Positions 1-5,528 of a stretch of DNA of 5,528 nt are shown in pieces; positions within the stretch are counted from its first letter, which is position 1, and each line of letters starts with the position of its first letter. Origin of the DNA: Gammaproteobacteria bacterium (GTDB lineage Bacteria; Pseudomonadota; Gammaproteobacteria; UBA11654). The notes under the pieces were generated by a model. It was not told the origin of the DNA and searched no databases. It saw only the letters and a program-made list of their open reading frames with translations. Position numbers and translations under genes: made by a program. The DNA lies in the NCBI GenBank assembly GCA_018672815.1, contig JABHDX010000131.1, positions 1 to 5,528 on the forward strand, in the 5' to 3' direction.

Positions 1-1109
1 GAGTTTCTAATAATTGGTATGTCTTTAAGAATGGCATTCCATGTTGGATTGTAAAAATTTATTAATAAAGGTAATAGACATAATAAAAGTAATCCTAATG
101 AATATATTTTTTGTCTACGTGATAAGTTAGCTCTCTCACTTATAGTTAGTGTTCCACCTAGGATAATAATCATAAGTGGAATAAAAGTTATTGATAATTC
201 CAGTTCATGCCTTTGGATAGTCCATTTAGAATTAGTAAATATATTATTAGTATCCATCCATGTGAAAGGGCCAAAGAATATAGATTTAATGGGCACCCAT
301 AGAGAGTATGTTATACCGTCTATTCCAGGTAATGGGTAATAATCTCTTGCAAATGTTTCTAGCGTTTCAAATGATATATTCAATTTAGAAGCAGTAATAC
401 ATAGTATAAAAATCATGGTAATTATAATTCTAGATTTCTGATCATTTACTTCAATATCCTGAATCAAGGCTAATAATAATATTGCTACTAAGGATATTGA
501 TATTGGAAGTAATAAGTGAACACCGCCCGAATACAATATATAACTGAAAAGAAGGGATGAAGAAAAAGCCAAAAATAAGTTTTTAGTAAAAGATGCTTGC
601 TGATTTGGCTGAAATAAAAAATACGCTATAAATGGCAATAACATATATGAGTGATAGCCAAGATGACCAATAATCATTCTGTATGCAAAAAATCCATTAA
701 ATAAGAAAAATGAAGCCATGAATATAGAGGAAGATTTGCTTAGATTGAAAACATTCTTAGATAATAAGAAAGCACCAAGAAAACCAAGAGAAGCAAATAT
801 CAATATAGTTATCTTTATCGTTGTAATTGGATCAAAATAAAAGTTTAAAAATTGTGGTATTGAAAAAAATAAGTATTGTGGATTAGCATACAACATAGTT
901 CCGCCGCAACACGAAGGAGTGAACCAAGGAATTTCAGTTAAGCCATTCTCAAAGTAGTGGTAAACACCTGAGAGCATTCTAGGAAACCAAATATCATAAT
1001 CATGTCCAAGGTTTCCATTTTGATTTGGAAAAAATGGGCTAACAAAAATTAGATAAAATACAGAAATTAGAGCAAGAAATATAAATATGAATTTAATTTT
1101 ATTATTCAT
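1..1109 (-). CDS. Polytopic membrane protein, YfhO/GT-C glycosyltransferase-like (3' end cut by window edge)
   Basis: An open frame of 369 complete codons runs from ATG 1109 off the left edge without a stop. An in-frame TAA four codons upstream fixes the 5' limit, so this ATG is the first available start; no good Shine-Dalgarno precedes it. The product is strongly hydrophobic. A first membrane segment at about residues 5-27 is followed by a long polar loop (about 28-85) and then several more segments (about 97-117, 128-146, 152-166 and onward). The loop carries H36-D37-Y38-D39, P61-W62-F63 and N76-P77-Q78, and a later G148-H149 precedes another segment. An acidic residue in the first external loop, a P-W-x-P / G-G / A-N-P-Q stretch and a later GH are typical of YfhO-like and other GT-C-type proteins that transfer sugars from lipid-linked donors. 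Function is inferred from this architecture only; substrate is unknown and the C-terminus is not visible. It could instead be an uncharacterised membrane family with the same topology. Confidence 0.8.
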   Translation of the reverse strand, partial: MNNKIKFIFIFLALISVFYLIFVSPFFPNQNGNLGHDYDIWFPRMLSGVYHYFENGLTEIPWFTPSCCGGTMLYANPQYLFFSIPQFLNFYFDPITTIKITILIFASLGFLGAFLLSKNVFNLSKSSSIFMASFFLFNGFFAYRMIIGHLGYHSYMLLPFIAYFLFQPNQQASFTKNLFLAFSSSLLFSYILYSGGVHLLLPISISLVAILLLALIQDIEVNDQKSRIIITMIFILCITASKLNISFETLETFARDYYPLPGIDGITYSLWVPIKSIFFGPFTWMDTNNIFTNSKWTIQRHELELSITFIPLMIIILGGTLTISERANLSRRQKIYSLGLLLLCLLPLLINFYNPTWNAILKDIPIIRN

Positions 1110-1156
1110 ATTACTGTCTTAATTATTGATCCCCAAATTCCAATAAGTTCTTTATA

Positions 1157-1162
1157 ATTATA
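1157..1162 (-). promoter_or_regulatory. Candidate -10 box (TATAAT) for the membrane protein gene
   Basis: The minus strand reads TATAAT here, about 48 nt before the ATG at 1109, inside the 83-nt gap after the small gene. It lies within a perfect 12-bp AT palindrome at 1152-1163. No convincing -35 hexamer is seen 16-18 nt upstream. In DNA this AT-rich a perfect -10 match can arise by chance, so this is weak support for a separate promoter. Confidence 0.25.
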
Positions 1163-1192
1163 ATAAATGGATTTTTGCATAATCTTTATAGC

Positions 1193-1363
1193 TTAGTCTT
1201 TGAGTTTTTTAAAACTATCAGCAAAAGCTTGTTGACGTTTATCTTTCCACTCAGAATATTCTTCATACATTTGAGATGACTTAACTGCTACCTCTTCTTT
1301 ACTAAGACCTTCGTGATACCATTCATGGAATTGTTCACTTAAGATTATTTCGTCAAATTTCAT
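1193..1363 (-). CDS. Small charged protein of unknown function, 56 aa
   Basis: ATG at 1363 to TAA at 1193-1195 encodes 56 residues. The start is supported by an AAGGA Shine-Dalgarno five bases upstream, the best ribosome binding site in the left half of the window. The protein begins MKFDEIILSEQ and is rich in Glu, Lys, Gln and aromatic residues (for example F12, W16, Y17, Y33, Y36, W39). It has no signal peptide or membrane segment. The pattern of charged and hydrophobic residues from about 9 to 55 suggests two or three helices, with S21-K-E-E-V25 a plausible helix cap, so it is probably a small soluble cytoplasmic helical protein. I do not recognise a family. It sits between the GNAT gene (146 nt upstream) and the membrane protein gene (83 nt downstream) and probably has its own promoter. 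A chance ORF is possible, but the ribosome binding site, promoter position and non-random composition favour a real gene. Confidence 0.68.
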   Translation of the reverse strand: MKFDEIILSEQFHEWYHEGLSKEEVAVKSSQMYEEYSEWKDKRQQAFADSFKKLKD

Positions 1364-1368
1364 AAGAT

Positions 1369-1373
1369 TCCTT
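1369..1373 (-). promoter_or_regulatory. Ribosome binding site (AAGGA) for the 56-aa protein
   Basis: The minus strand reads AAAAAGGAATCTT directly before ATG 1363, giving AAGGA with a 5-nt spacer. This is a good Shine-Dalgarno in a window where several neighbouring starts have none, and it is the main support for calling the short gene. Confidence 0.6.
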
Positions 1374-1390
1374 TTTAAATAGAATATCTA

Positions 1391-1399
1391 ATCATAGCA
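1391..1399 (-). promoter_or_regulatory. Candidate extended -10 promoter (TGC-TATGAT) for the 56-aa protein gene
   Basis: The minus strand reads TGCTATGAT: an extended -10 TG dinucleotide, one base, and a hexamer one mismatch from TATAAT. Transcription would begin near 1384, giving a leader of roughly 20 nt that contains the AAGGA site. No good -35 is seen, which is acceptable for extended -10 promoters. An A-tract lies just upstream (about 1411-1419 on this strand) and could act as an UP-like element. Assigned by eye. Confidence 0.35.
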
Positions 1400-1458
1400 A
1401 AAGCTTATATTTTTTTTTACTATGTAGATTTTTTTGAAATCAATGAGGTAAACTGATT

Positions 1459-1474
1459 TATATCAAGATATTAT
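1459..1474. repeat. 16-bp near-repeat with ATATC-NN-GATAT dyad, copy 1
   Basis: On the plus strand this reads TATATCAAGATATTAT. It matches 14 of 16 bases with a second copy at 5465-5480, differing only in the central AA/TT. The core ATATC-NN-GATAT is a dyad. This copy lies in the intergenic gap about 96 nt upstream of the 56-aa protein start and downstream of the GNAT stop. Both copies occupy non-coding DNA upstream of a minus-strand transcription unit, so a protein-binding site is possible; chance in AT-rich DNA is the alternative. Confidence 0.35.
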
Positions 1475-1509
1475 GAAAGATTAAATCCTAGAATTAATAA
1501 ATGGCAACT

Positions 1510-2004
1510 CTATTTAATCAAATAGACAACATCATGGTTATCAAACTGTCTTTCACCAATTTTCTCGAAACCCATATAATTATGGAAGTCTAATGAGACT
1601 TGATTAATTGGTTTCGTATTGACCTCTGCAGTGACTCTTAAATTCTCATGTTGAGCATTTAAAAATATATCTTTATACATCAACTTACCAAGACCTTTTC
1701 TCCTGTAATTTTGATTAATTGCAATCCGATCAATGTATAAAAACTTTTTTAAGCCTTGTTTAAAATATTTATAATTTTCAGACCAATATGAGGCTCCTTC
1801 TCTAAAGCAGATGCTGAAACCAATAAAATTTTTATCCAATAGTAAAACTGAATGATAATCACAGATGGATAACAGATCCCTCAGCTTATCAATTGATTCT
1901 AATGATCCAACAGCTGGGACATTACTTTGATTCATTAAATAGATTTCTTGTAATCTATTTTGATCGAATTCACCATTTGTAAAAACATATAACTGAGTTT
2001 TCAT
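1510..2004 (-). CDS. GNAT-family N-acetyltransferase, COG3818-like
   Basis: The 164-residue product has the size and layout of a single-domain GNAT enzyme, which transfers an acetyl group from acetyl-CoA to an amine of a small molecule or protein, in the cytoplasm. Motif A is clear: strand residues Y90-I-D-R-I-A-I96 followed by the pyrophosphate-binding loop R101-R-K-G-L-G106. Motif B follows as E127-V-N129 and N134-x-x-S-x-x-F140, ending in Y143-M-G-F146. The N-terminal N25-x-x-N28-V-P30-A31-V and the E-V-N...F-H-x-x-x-G-F block resemble the COG3818 predicted acetyltransferases; the substrate is not predictable. ATG 2004 gives a full-length domain but has no clear Shine-Dalgarno (TAAATCCTTTT precedes it). 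It follows the sulfatase stop by 47 nt with no terminator hairpin visible, so co-transcription with the sulfatase is likely. No gene symbol can be supported. Confidence 0.88.
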   Translation of the reverse strand: MKTQLYVFTNGEFDQNRLQEIYLMNQSNVPAVGSLESIDKLRDLLSICDYHSVLLLDKNFIGFSICFREGASYWSENYKYFKQGLKKFLYIDRIAINQNYRRKGLGKLMYKDIFLNAQHENLRVTAEVNTKPINQVSLDFHNYMGFEKIGERQFDNHDVVYLIK

Positions 2005-2051
2005 AAAAGGATTTATTAGAAATTATTTAAAAAAACAATAAACAAATATCA

Positions 2052-3479
2052 TCAAGGTCCTGGTGTTCCTGGATCATTCTCGATCGATATTTCATGATCT
2101 TCTACTACTTGGTATAGAGGAAAATCAACCCATGTATCATTTAAGTAATTAAGTTCAGGAACCTCCTCTTTAGGATCCACAATTAAATTATAAACGGTTG
2201 GGTAAGCCATATTCTTAACTCCATAACCATCTTCATCCATTTCTTTGAGAAGTAATTTCCAGTTTCGCCATTTTGCTCCAAACAATTCATTACCAATATA
2301 GATTACCATTGATTCTCTTGCAGATTTTTTAGACTCGCCTGTCAGAAAAGCAGACTGATCAACACCATCAATTATTCTATCTTTAGGGACTTCAGCTTCA
2401 ATAAAACTGGCAAGTGTTGGGAATAAATCAATTTGATGAAATATTTCATTGGATACTTGTTGGGTTGGTATATGACCGGGCCAACGAATTAAAAAAGGAA
2501 CTCTTAAAGAGCCTTCGTATGGGGAAAACATACCTCCTCTCCAAGGTCCAGTAAAACCGAATGATCTAGGAACACCTTCGCGACCATTGTCAGAAGTAAA
2601 AATAAAGATTGTGTTTTCTTTTAAACCAAGTTCATCTATTGTTGCTAGAAGCTCACCTATATAAACATCGGTTTGTGCCAAAACATCAGCAAAACTTCCA
2701 TTTCCAGTACTGCCATAAAAATCTGGATGAGGATCTACAGGTTCATGAGTTTGTGTATAAGGAAGATAAGCAAAGAATGGTTGTTCTTTGTTAGCTTTAC
2801 GTTTTATAAAATCAATCGCATGGTCTGTAATATCACGATCTATCGTTGCTCGTTTAGCACGATCAAATACTTCAAGTTCCTTTGGCTCTTGGCCTTTGAA
2901 TGAGGACATAACATGTGCAAATACAGCATCAGGATGACTGCCAGGTGCAAAACTATTGCTGTCTGGCCAAAAAGCTCGGTCAGAGGACCTAGGAATACCA
3001 TTCCATTCATCAAAGCCTTGATCTGTCGGATATCGCCCTTTGGTATCTCCTAGATGCCATTTTCCAAATATGCCTGTTGAATATCCTTCATCAGAAAGCA
3101 TTTCTGCTAATGTGATCTCCCATTTGGTAATTCCATACCAAACACCTCTGGGCGGTCCTTCTTGTGTTTGGCGAGTCCGTATCCCATAGCGTCCTGTCAT
3201 TAAAGCAGAACGTGATGGTGTACACTCAGCTTCAACATTGTAATTGGTTAACTGAAAACCCTCAGCTGCAATGCTATCAATATTAGGCGTTGGCGCACCA
3301 CGTAGAGCACCTCCCCCATAAACTCCAATCTCACCATAACCAAAGTTATCCATTAAGACTAATACTATATTGGGCTTCTCAGAGCTTTGTGTTGCTGCAG
3401 CAAAGGGGTTGAAGCAGAAAAGTAAAATCAGTAAATAAATAGGTATTGATTTAATTCTTAACAATATTTTCATAAACAT
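2052..3479 (-). CDS. Exported type I (formylglycine) sulfatase, arylsulfatase-like
   Basis: This 475-residue enzyme hydrolyses sulfate esters. The N-terminus has basic residues (K4, R8, K10), a hydrophobic core (about 12-23) and a likely cleavage site after the Ala run at 27-29, so it is probably secreted by Sec to the periplasm or beyond. The sulfatase signature C86-T-P-S-R90 contains the cysteine converted to formylglycine. Other active-site elements are D44 (metal), K140-W-H142 in G-K-W-H-L-G, H245 in T-H-E-P, and D297-N298 in S-D-N-G. The first metal motif is D44-N45 rather than the usual D-D, and the usual R-G-G-K before the E-G-x-x-R-V-P motif reads R-G-G-M (M317). The D-N-x-G-Y-G-E form is, from memory, shared by a known arylsulfatase subfamily. 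Length is normal and the frame intact. ATG 3479 is used; an in-frame ATG at 3473 is equally possible, and neither has a Shine-Dalgarno. It lies 100 nt after the amidohydrolase. The maturase (anSME or FGE) is not in this window. Confidence 0.93.
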   Translation of the reverse strand: MFMKILLRIKSIPIYLLILLFCFNPFAAATQSSEKPNIVLVLMDNFGYGEIGVYGGGALRGAPTPNIDSIAAEGFQLTNYNVEAECTPSRSALMTGRYGIRTRQTQEGPPRGVWYGITKWEITLAEMLSDEGYSTGIFGKWHLGDTKGRYPTDQGFDEWNGIPRSSDRAFWPDSNSFAPGSHPDAVFAHVMSSFKGQEPKELEVFDRAKRATIDRDITDHAIDFIKRKANKEQPFFAYLPYTQTHEPVDPHPDFYGSTGNGSFADVLAQTDVYIGELLATIDELGLKENTIFIFTSDNGREGVPRSFGFTGPWRGGMFSPYEGSLRVPFLIRWPGHIPTQQVSNEIFHQIDLFPTLASFIEAEVPKDRIIDGVDQSAFLTGESKKSARESMVIYIGNELFGAKWRNWKLLLKEMDEDGYGVKNMAYPTVYNLIVDPKEEVPELNYLNDTWVDFPLYQVVEDHEISIENDPGTPGP

Positions 3480-3579
3480 AGATTACATATTTTATTCTAT
3501 TATCTACAGAAATATTTACTTAATAAGTTATTGAATCAGTAGTTAAAATAGGTGATTAATACTTAACAAGGGTTAGTGT

Positions 3580-5298
3580 TTAGTTATGTTTTGGAAAATA
3601 CTTTCCTTCAGATATGGTTCCGATAACTTCAATGTCTTTGATTAGTTTTGGATCAACCTTCATGGGATTCTCTGACAGTATAGTTAAGTTTGCTAATTTT
3701 CCTTTAACAATGCTTCCCACTTCATTTTCAAGACCTAATATATAAGCTGCATCAATCGTTACTGCTCGAAGTGCTGATTCCGGTGATATTCTCTGGTTTG
3801 GTCCTGCAATTTCATTAGCATAATTAATTCTATTCACAGCTGAGTGCATTAATAATAAAGGTGATGCAGGTGCCATAGGCATATCAGAATGAAGCCCTAT
3901 TGGAATATCTGCTCGATCCACATCTCCAAGTCTAACCATTTCTTGAGAACGTTTTGCACCAACCCCTACTCGACTGTATAAATCAGACAGTGTTGTGACA
4001 TAGTATGGATTAGCACTAACTATAGCTCCAAGATCTTTTATTCTTTGTACTTGATCAAAGTTGGAATAGCCAAAATGTACGATCGTTGTTCTATGATCTT
4101 CTCTAGGATTTCTCTCAATATTTTCTTCTAGAACGTCCAAAAGAAGTTTCAAGCCAGCATCTCCATTTTGATGTATATGTATTTGGTAGTTTTCATCCCA
4201 GAATTCTCGGAATACTTTACGAAATAAATCTTCCCGCATTAACCAAGCACCTTGATGTCCATCTAAATATCCTTCACTCATGACCATATTTTGAGAGTAC
4301 ATCGCTCCATCAGTAAATAATTTGATGTGTTGGGGCAAATACTCTACTTTTCCTTGTCCCCAATCAAGGAACTCTTTTGATATTTCTACTAGTTCATTAA
4401 CTGGATATTCTTCAGATAAGGTGAGAGCACTGGGAAAATAGTAAGACCTGAATGGTGTTTCTGCATTACCAAAAACAAAATTCTTTGCATCTTGTATGGG
4501 TTTCGCATTGCTTGACCCTGGATTTGCAATGAGCGTTACACCATTATCATGCAGATGTTTTTTTGTTGCTTCAAGTCCAGCAATCAAACGTTTTGGAGAA
4601 GCTAGAAAAGGAGTTGTAAAAGGAATAATAGAGACCAAGCCTTGTTCAGAGAAATGACCATTATCAAAGTCTGCAAATTCTTTTGCTTCTTCATCGAGAT
4701 TATCAATCCATGTTTTAGTGATTCCAAAATACTGGAGAGCCGCAGTATTCATAATAAATTCATGAAAAGATCTATGAATTACAAGAATTGGCTTTTCTGG
4801 AGAAATTGAATCCAAATCTTTTCTGGATAGTTTTCCATGAAAATAATGATGAAACCCCCAGGTAACAAGTGGTTCATTGCCTTTAAACTGTTCTACTGCT
4901 TTTCTCAATCTTTTCAAATAGGATTTTCTATCTATGACACCTTTGGATTTTTTATTAGGTAGAATCCAGTCCTCAATAGCGATTATCTCTGATTGCATGG
5001 TTATTGCAGCCAAGAAAGGATGAACATGATGTTCTATAAAGCCAGGAACAATTATTTTATCTTTGAATCTACTCTCCAATGTTGACTTTGGGTATCTACT
5101 CTGAAGTTCTTTTAAAGAGCCTATGTCTTTAATACGATCATCATCAATAACTATTGCATTTTGATATTGCTCCCCAGTATCCAGTGAAATAATTTGTTTT
5201 GCTTGAAGAATAACTAATTCAGATTCATTCCCTTCTACTATTGTAGAGGAGAGAAAAAGAAGAAAAATAATAAATAAATACAAATCAATACTCCTCAT
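3580..5298 (-). CDS. Exported YtcJ-like metal-dependent amidohydrolase (Amidohydro_3)
   Basis: From ATG 5298 the product has 572 residues, close to usual YtcJ-like length. Residues about 6-21 form a hydrophobic segment followed by a polar stretch, consistent with a Sec signal peptide or N-terminal anchor, so catalysis is probably periplasmic. A small N-terminal beta-sandwich (about 28-84) precedes the TIM-barrel. Metal and catalytic residues visible are H91-V-H93 in P-G-F-I-E-H-H-V-H-P, K325 in K-L-F-T-D-G, H375 in H-x-H-Q-N-G-D379, H407 in I-V-H, and D471 in H-S-D-M-P. The C-terminus ends with the typical G-S-I-V-K-G-K-L-A-N-L-T-I-L block. The family hydrolyses amide, carbamate or related C-N bonds; the substrate here is unknown. 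The frame stays open to 5394, but that extension is tRNA-Ser sequence and is not protein. ATG 5298 lies 12 nt from the tRNA end and has no Shine-Dalgarno; TTG 5283 has AGGAG 7 nt upstream and would still leave a signal peptide. Likely transcribed through the tRNA, with the sulfatase downstream. Confidence 0.9.
   Translation of the reverse strand: MRSIDLYLFIIFLLFLSSTIVEGNESELVILQAKQIISLDTGEQYQNAIVIDDDRIKDIGSLKELQSRYPKSTLESRFKDKIIVPGFIEHHVHPFLAAITMQSEIIAIEDWILPNKKSKGVIDRKSYLKRLRKAVEQFKGNEPLVTWGFHHYFHGKLSRKDLDSISPEKPILVIHRSFHEFIMNTAALQYFGITKTWIDNLDEEAKEFADFDNGHFSEQGLVSIIPFTTPFLASPKRLIAGLEATKKHLHDNGVTLIANPGSSNAKPIQDAKNFVFGNAETPFRSYYFPSALTLSEEYPVNELVEISKEFLDWGQGKVEYLPQHIKLFTDGAMYSQNMVMSEGYLDGHQGAWLMREDLFRKVFREFWDENYQIHIHQNGDAGLKLLLDVLEENIERNPREDHRTTIVHFGYSNFDQVQRIKDLGAIVSANPYYVTTLSDLYSRVGVGAKRSQEMVRLGDVDRADIPIGLHSDMPMAPASPLLLMHSAVNRINYANEIAGPNQRISPESALRAVTIDAAYILGLENEVGSIVKGKLANLTILSENPMKVDPKLIKDIEVIGTISEGKYFPKHN
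5291..5295 (-). promoter_or_regulatory. Shine-Dalgarno AGGAG that may set the amidohydrolase start at TTG 5283
   Basis: AGGAG on the minus strand lies immediately inside the annotated coding region, overlapping codons 2 and 3 after ATG 5298. It is 7 nt from an in-frame TTG at 5281-5283, a normal spacing, while ATG 5298 itself is preceded by GACTACCCTGAA with no purine-rich match. If this site is used, the protein is 567 residues and begins within the signal peptide. AGG-AGT as ordinary codons is the alternative explanation. Confidence 0.4.
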
Positions 5299-5310
5299 TT
5301 CAGGGTAGTC

Positions 5311-5400
5311 TGGCGGAGAGTGAGGGATTCGAACCCCCGTATGCGTTTCCACATAACTACCTTTCCAAGGTAGCGCATTCGACCGCTCTGCCAACTCTCC
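5311..5400 (-). tRNA. tRNA-Ser(GGA)
   Basis: The 90-nt minus-strand sequence folds as a complete class II tRNA. The acceptor stem GGAGAGT pairs with ACTCTCC (7 bp), followed by discriminator G and an encoded CCA at 5311-5313. The D stem is GCA/TGC. The anticodon stem CTACC/GGTAG encloses loop TTGGAAA with anticodon GGA (complement at 5364-5366), reading UCC and UCU serine codons. A long variable arm TATGTG-GAAA-CGCATA is diagnostic for serine-type tRNAs. The T arm is GGGGG-TTCGAAT-CCCTC with one G-U pair. No terminator follows; the amidohydrolase begins 12 nt downstream, so the tRNA is probably released from a longer transcript. Read as codons it gives a peptide starting MAERSNALPW, a familiar database artefact from tRNA-Ser genes. 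Confidence 0.97.
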
Positions 5401-5414
5401 ATTATTCAGTATTT

Positions 5415-5420
5415 ATTCTA
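5415..5420 (-). promoter_or_regulatory. Candidate -10 box (TAGAAT) for the tRNA-Ser transcript
   Basis: The minus strand reads TAGAAT 14 nt before the mature tRNA 5' end, a position giving a leader of about 8 nt for RNase P removal. The candidate -35 region 17 nt upstream is poor (ATCCTT). No GC-rich discriminator typical of stringently controlled tRNA promoters is visible. Assigned by position and a one-mismatch hexamer only. Confidence 0.28.
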
Positions 5421-5464
5421 CAATATAAAAACCTCTTAAGGATTCATTTTTATTGAACTAGAAA

Positions 5465-5480
5465 TATATCTTGATATTAT
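5465..5480. repeat. 16-bp near-repeat with ATATC-NN-GATAT dyad, copy 2
   Basis: The plus strand reads TATATCTTGATATTAT, matching 14 of 16 bases with the copy at 1459-1474. It lies 65 nt upstream of tRNA-Ser on the transcribed side and directly abuts the palindrome at 5482-5496. The remainder of 5401-5528 is AT-rich non-coding DNA with no supported gene. Confidence 0.35.
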
Positions 5481-5481
5481 T

Positions 5482-5496
5482 TATTGATAATCAATA
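5482..5496. promoter_or_regulatory. Perfect 7+1+7 palindrome, possible operator (partly Fur-box-like)
   Basis: TATTGAT-A-ATCAATA is a perfect inverted repeat with a single central base, located about 82 nt upstream of tRNA-Ser. The 19-mer at 5480-5498 agrees with the classical Fur consensus at about 14 positions by eye, mostly in its right two thirds (GATAATCAATATT). It could be an operator for the tRNA-amidohydrolase transcript or for a gene beyond the right edge. Low-complexity AT sequence makes chance symmetry a real alternative, and no iron-related gene is in the window. Confidence 0.28.
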
Positions 5497-5528
5497 TTTA
5501 CAGTTTGAGAAATTAAACAATGAATCAA

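Noticed and set aside
1493..1520. 8-bp inverted repeat GATTAAAT/ATTTAATC around the GNAT stop
   Set aside because: Arms are AT-only apart from one base, the spacer is long (about 25 nt) and no T-run follows; it is expected by chance here.
2609..2903. Two overlapping plus-strand open frames of 61 and 76 codons
   Set aside because: They lie wholly antisense inside the well-supported sulfatase gene, have no ribosome binding site or recognisable domain, and are explained as shadows.
3549..3579. Possible terminator after the amidohydrolase (CTAAC-CCTT-GTTAAG)
   Set aside because: The stem is about five pairs with a bulge, AT-rich, and lacks a following T-tract, so it would not act as an intrinsic terminator.
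5311..5334. tRNA-Ser 3' end as an integration (att) site for a mobile element
   Set aside because: No integrase gene and no second copy of the tRNA 3' end was seen in the window; the downstream genes look chromosomal.
5299..5394. The first 32 residues of the long amidohydrolase frame as a protein N-terminus
   Set aside because: Most of these codons are tRNA-Ser(GGA) with complete stems, anticodon loop and CCA; the encoded peptide is a known artefact type.
5520..5528. Plus-strand ATG-AAT-CAA at the right edge as a divergent gene start
   Set aside because: Only three codons are visible and the upstream sequence has no convincing Shine-Dalgarno, so nothing supports it over chance.
1..5528. CRISPR array, toxin-antitoxin, phage-defence or insertion-sequence content
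   Set aside because: No regularly spaced repeats, transposase or nuclease motifs, or terminal inverted repeats were seen on either strand.

Overview
This is an AT-rich bacterial window in which every supported gene lies on the minus strand. Transcription runs from high to low coordinates: tRNA-Ser(GGA), an exported amidohydrolase, an exported sulfatase, a GNAT acetyltransferase, a 56-residue protein of unknown function, and a large polytopic membrane protein cut by the left edge. AT-richness, short gaps, a tRNA with an encoded CCA end, usable Shine-Dalgarno motifs at some starts and Sec-type signal peptides suggest a Gram-negative, probably marine gammaproteobacterium of a streamlined lineage such as SAR86. 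The lineage is inference; no marker gene is present to prove it.

Right side (5528 to 5299): an AT-rich promoter-sized region with a perfect 7+1+7 palindrome, then tRNA-Ser(GGA) at 5311-5400. The long open frame that appears to begin at 5394 is partly an artefact, because its first ~30 codons are the tRNA read as protein. The real amidohydrolase starts at ATG 5298, 12 nt after the tRNA CCA, or at a TTG at 5283 that has a good AGGAG ahead of it.

Centre (5298 to 2052): two exported hydrolases follow each other. The first is a 572-residue YtcJ-like metal-dependent amidohydrolase (Amidohydro_3). The second is a 475-residue type I sulfatase with an intact C-T-P-S-R formylglycine site. Both have hydrophobic N-termini and probably act outside the cytoplasm, which fits scavenging of sulfated or amide/carbamate-bearing organic compounds. 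A shared pathway is only suggested by adjacency.

Left side (2004 to 1): a COG3818-like GNAT acetyltransferase, a 145-nt AT-rich gap with a candidate extended -10 promoter, a short acidic/charged protein gene, and the N-terminal 369 codons of a multi-spanning membrane protein resembling YfhO/GT-C glycosyltransferase-type proteins.

I see no CRISPR array, transposase, integrase, toxin-antitoxin pair or recognisable defence system. The points most worth a second look are the tRNA-to-mRNA junction and its start choice, metal- and sulfate-site substitutions in the sulfatase, the small uncharacterised gene, and a 16-bp near-repeat found upstream of two transcription units.
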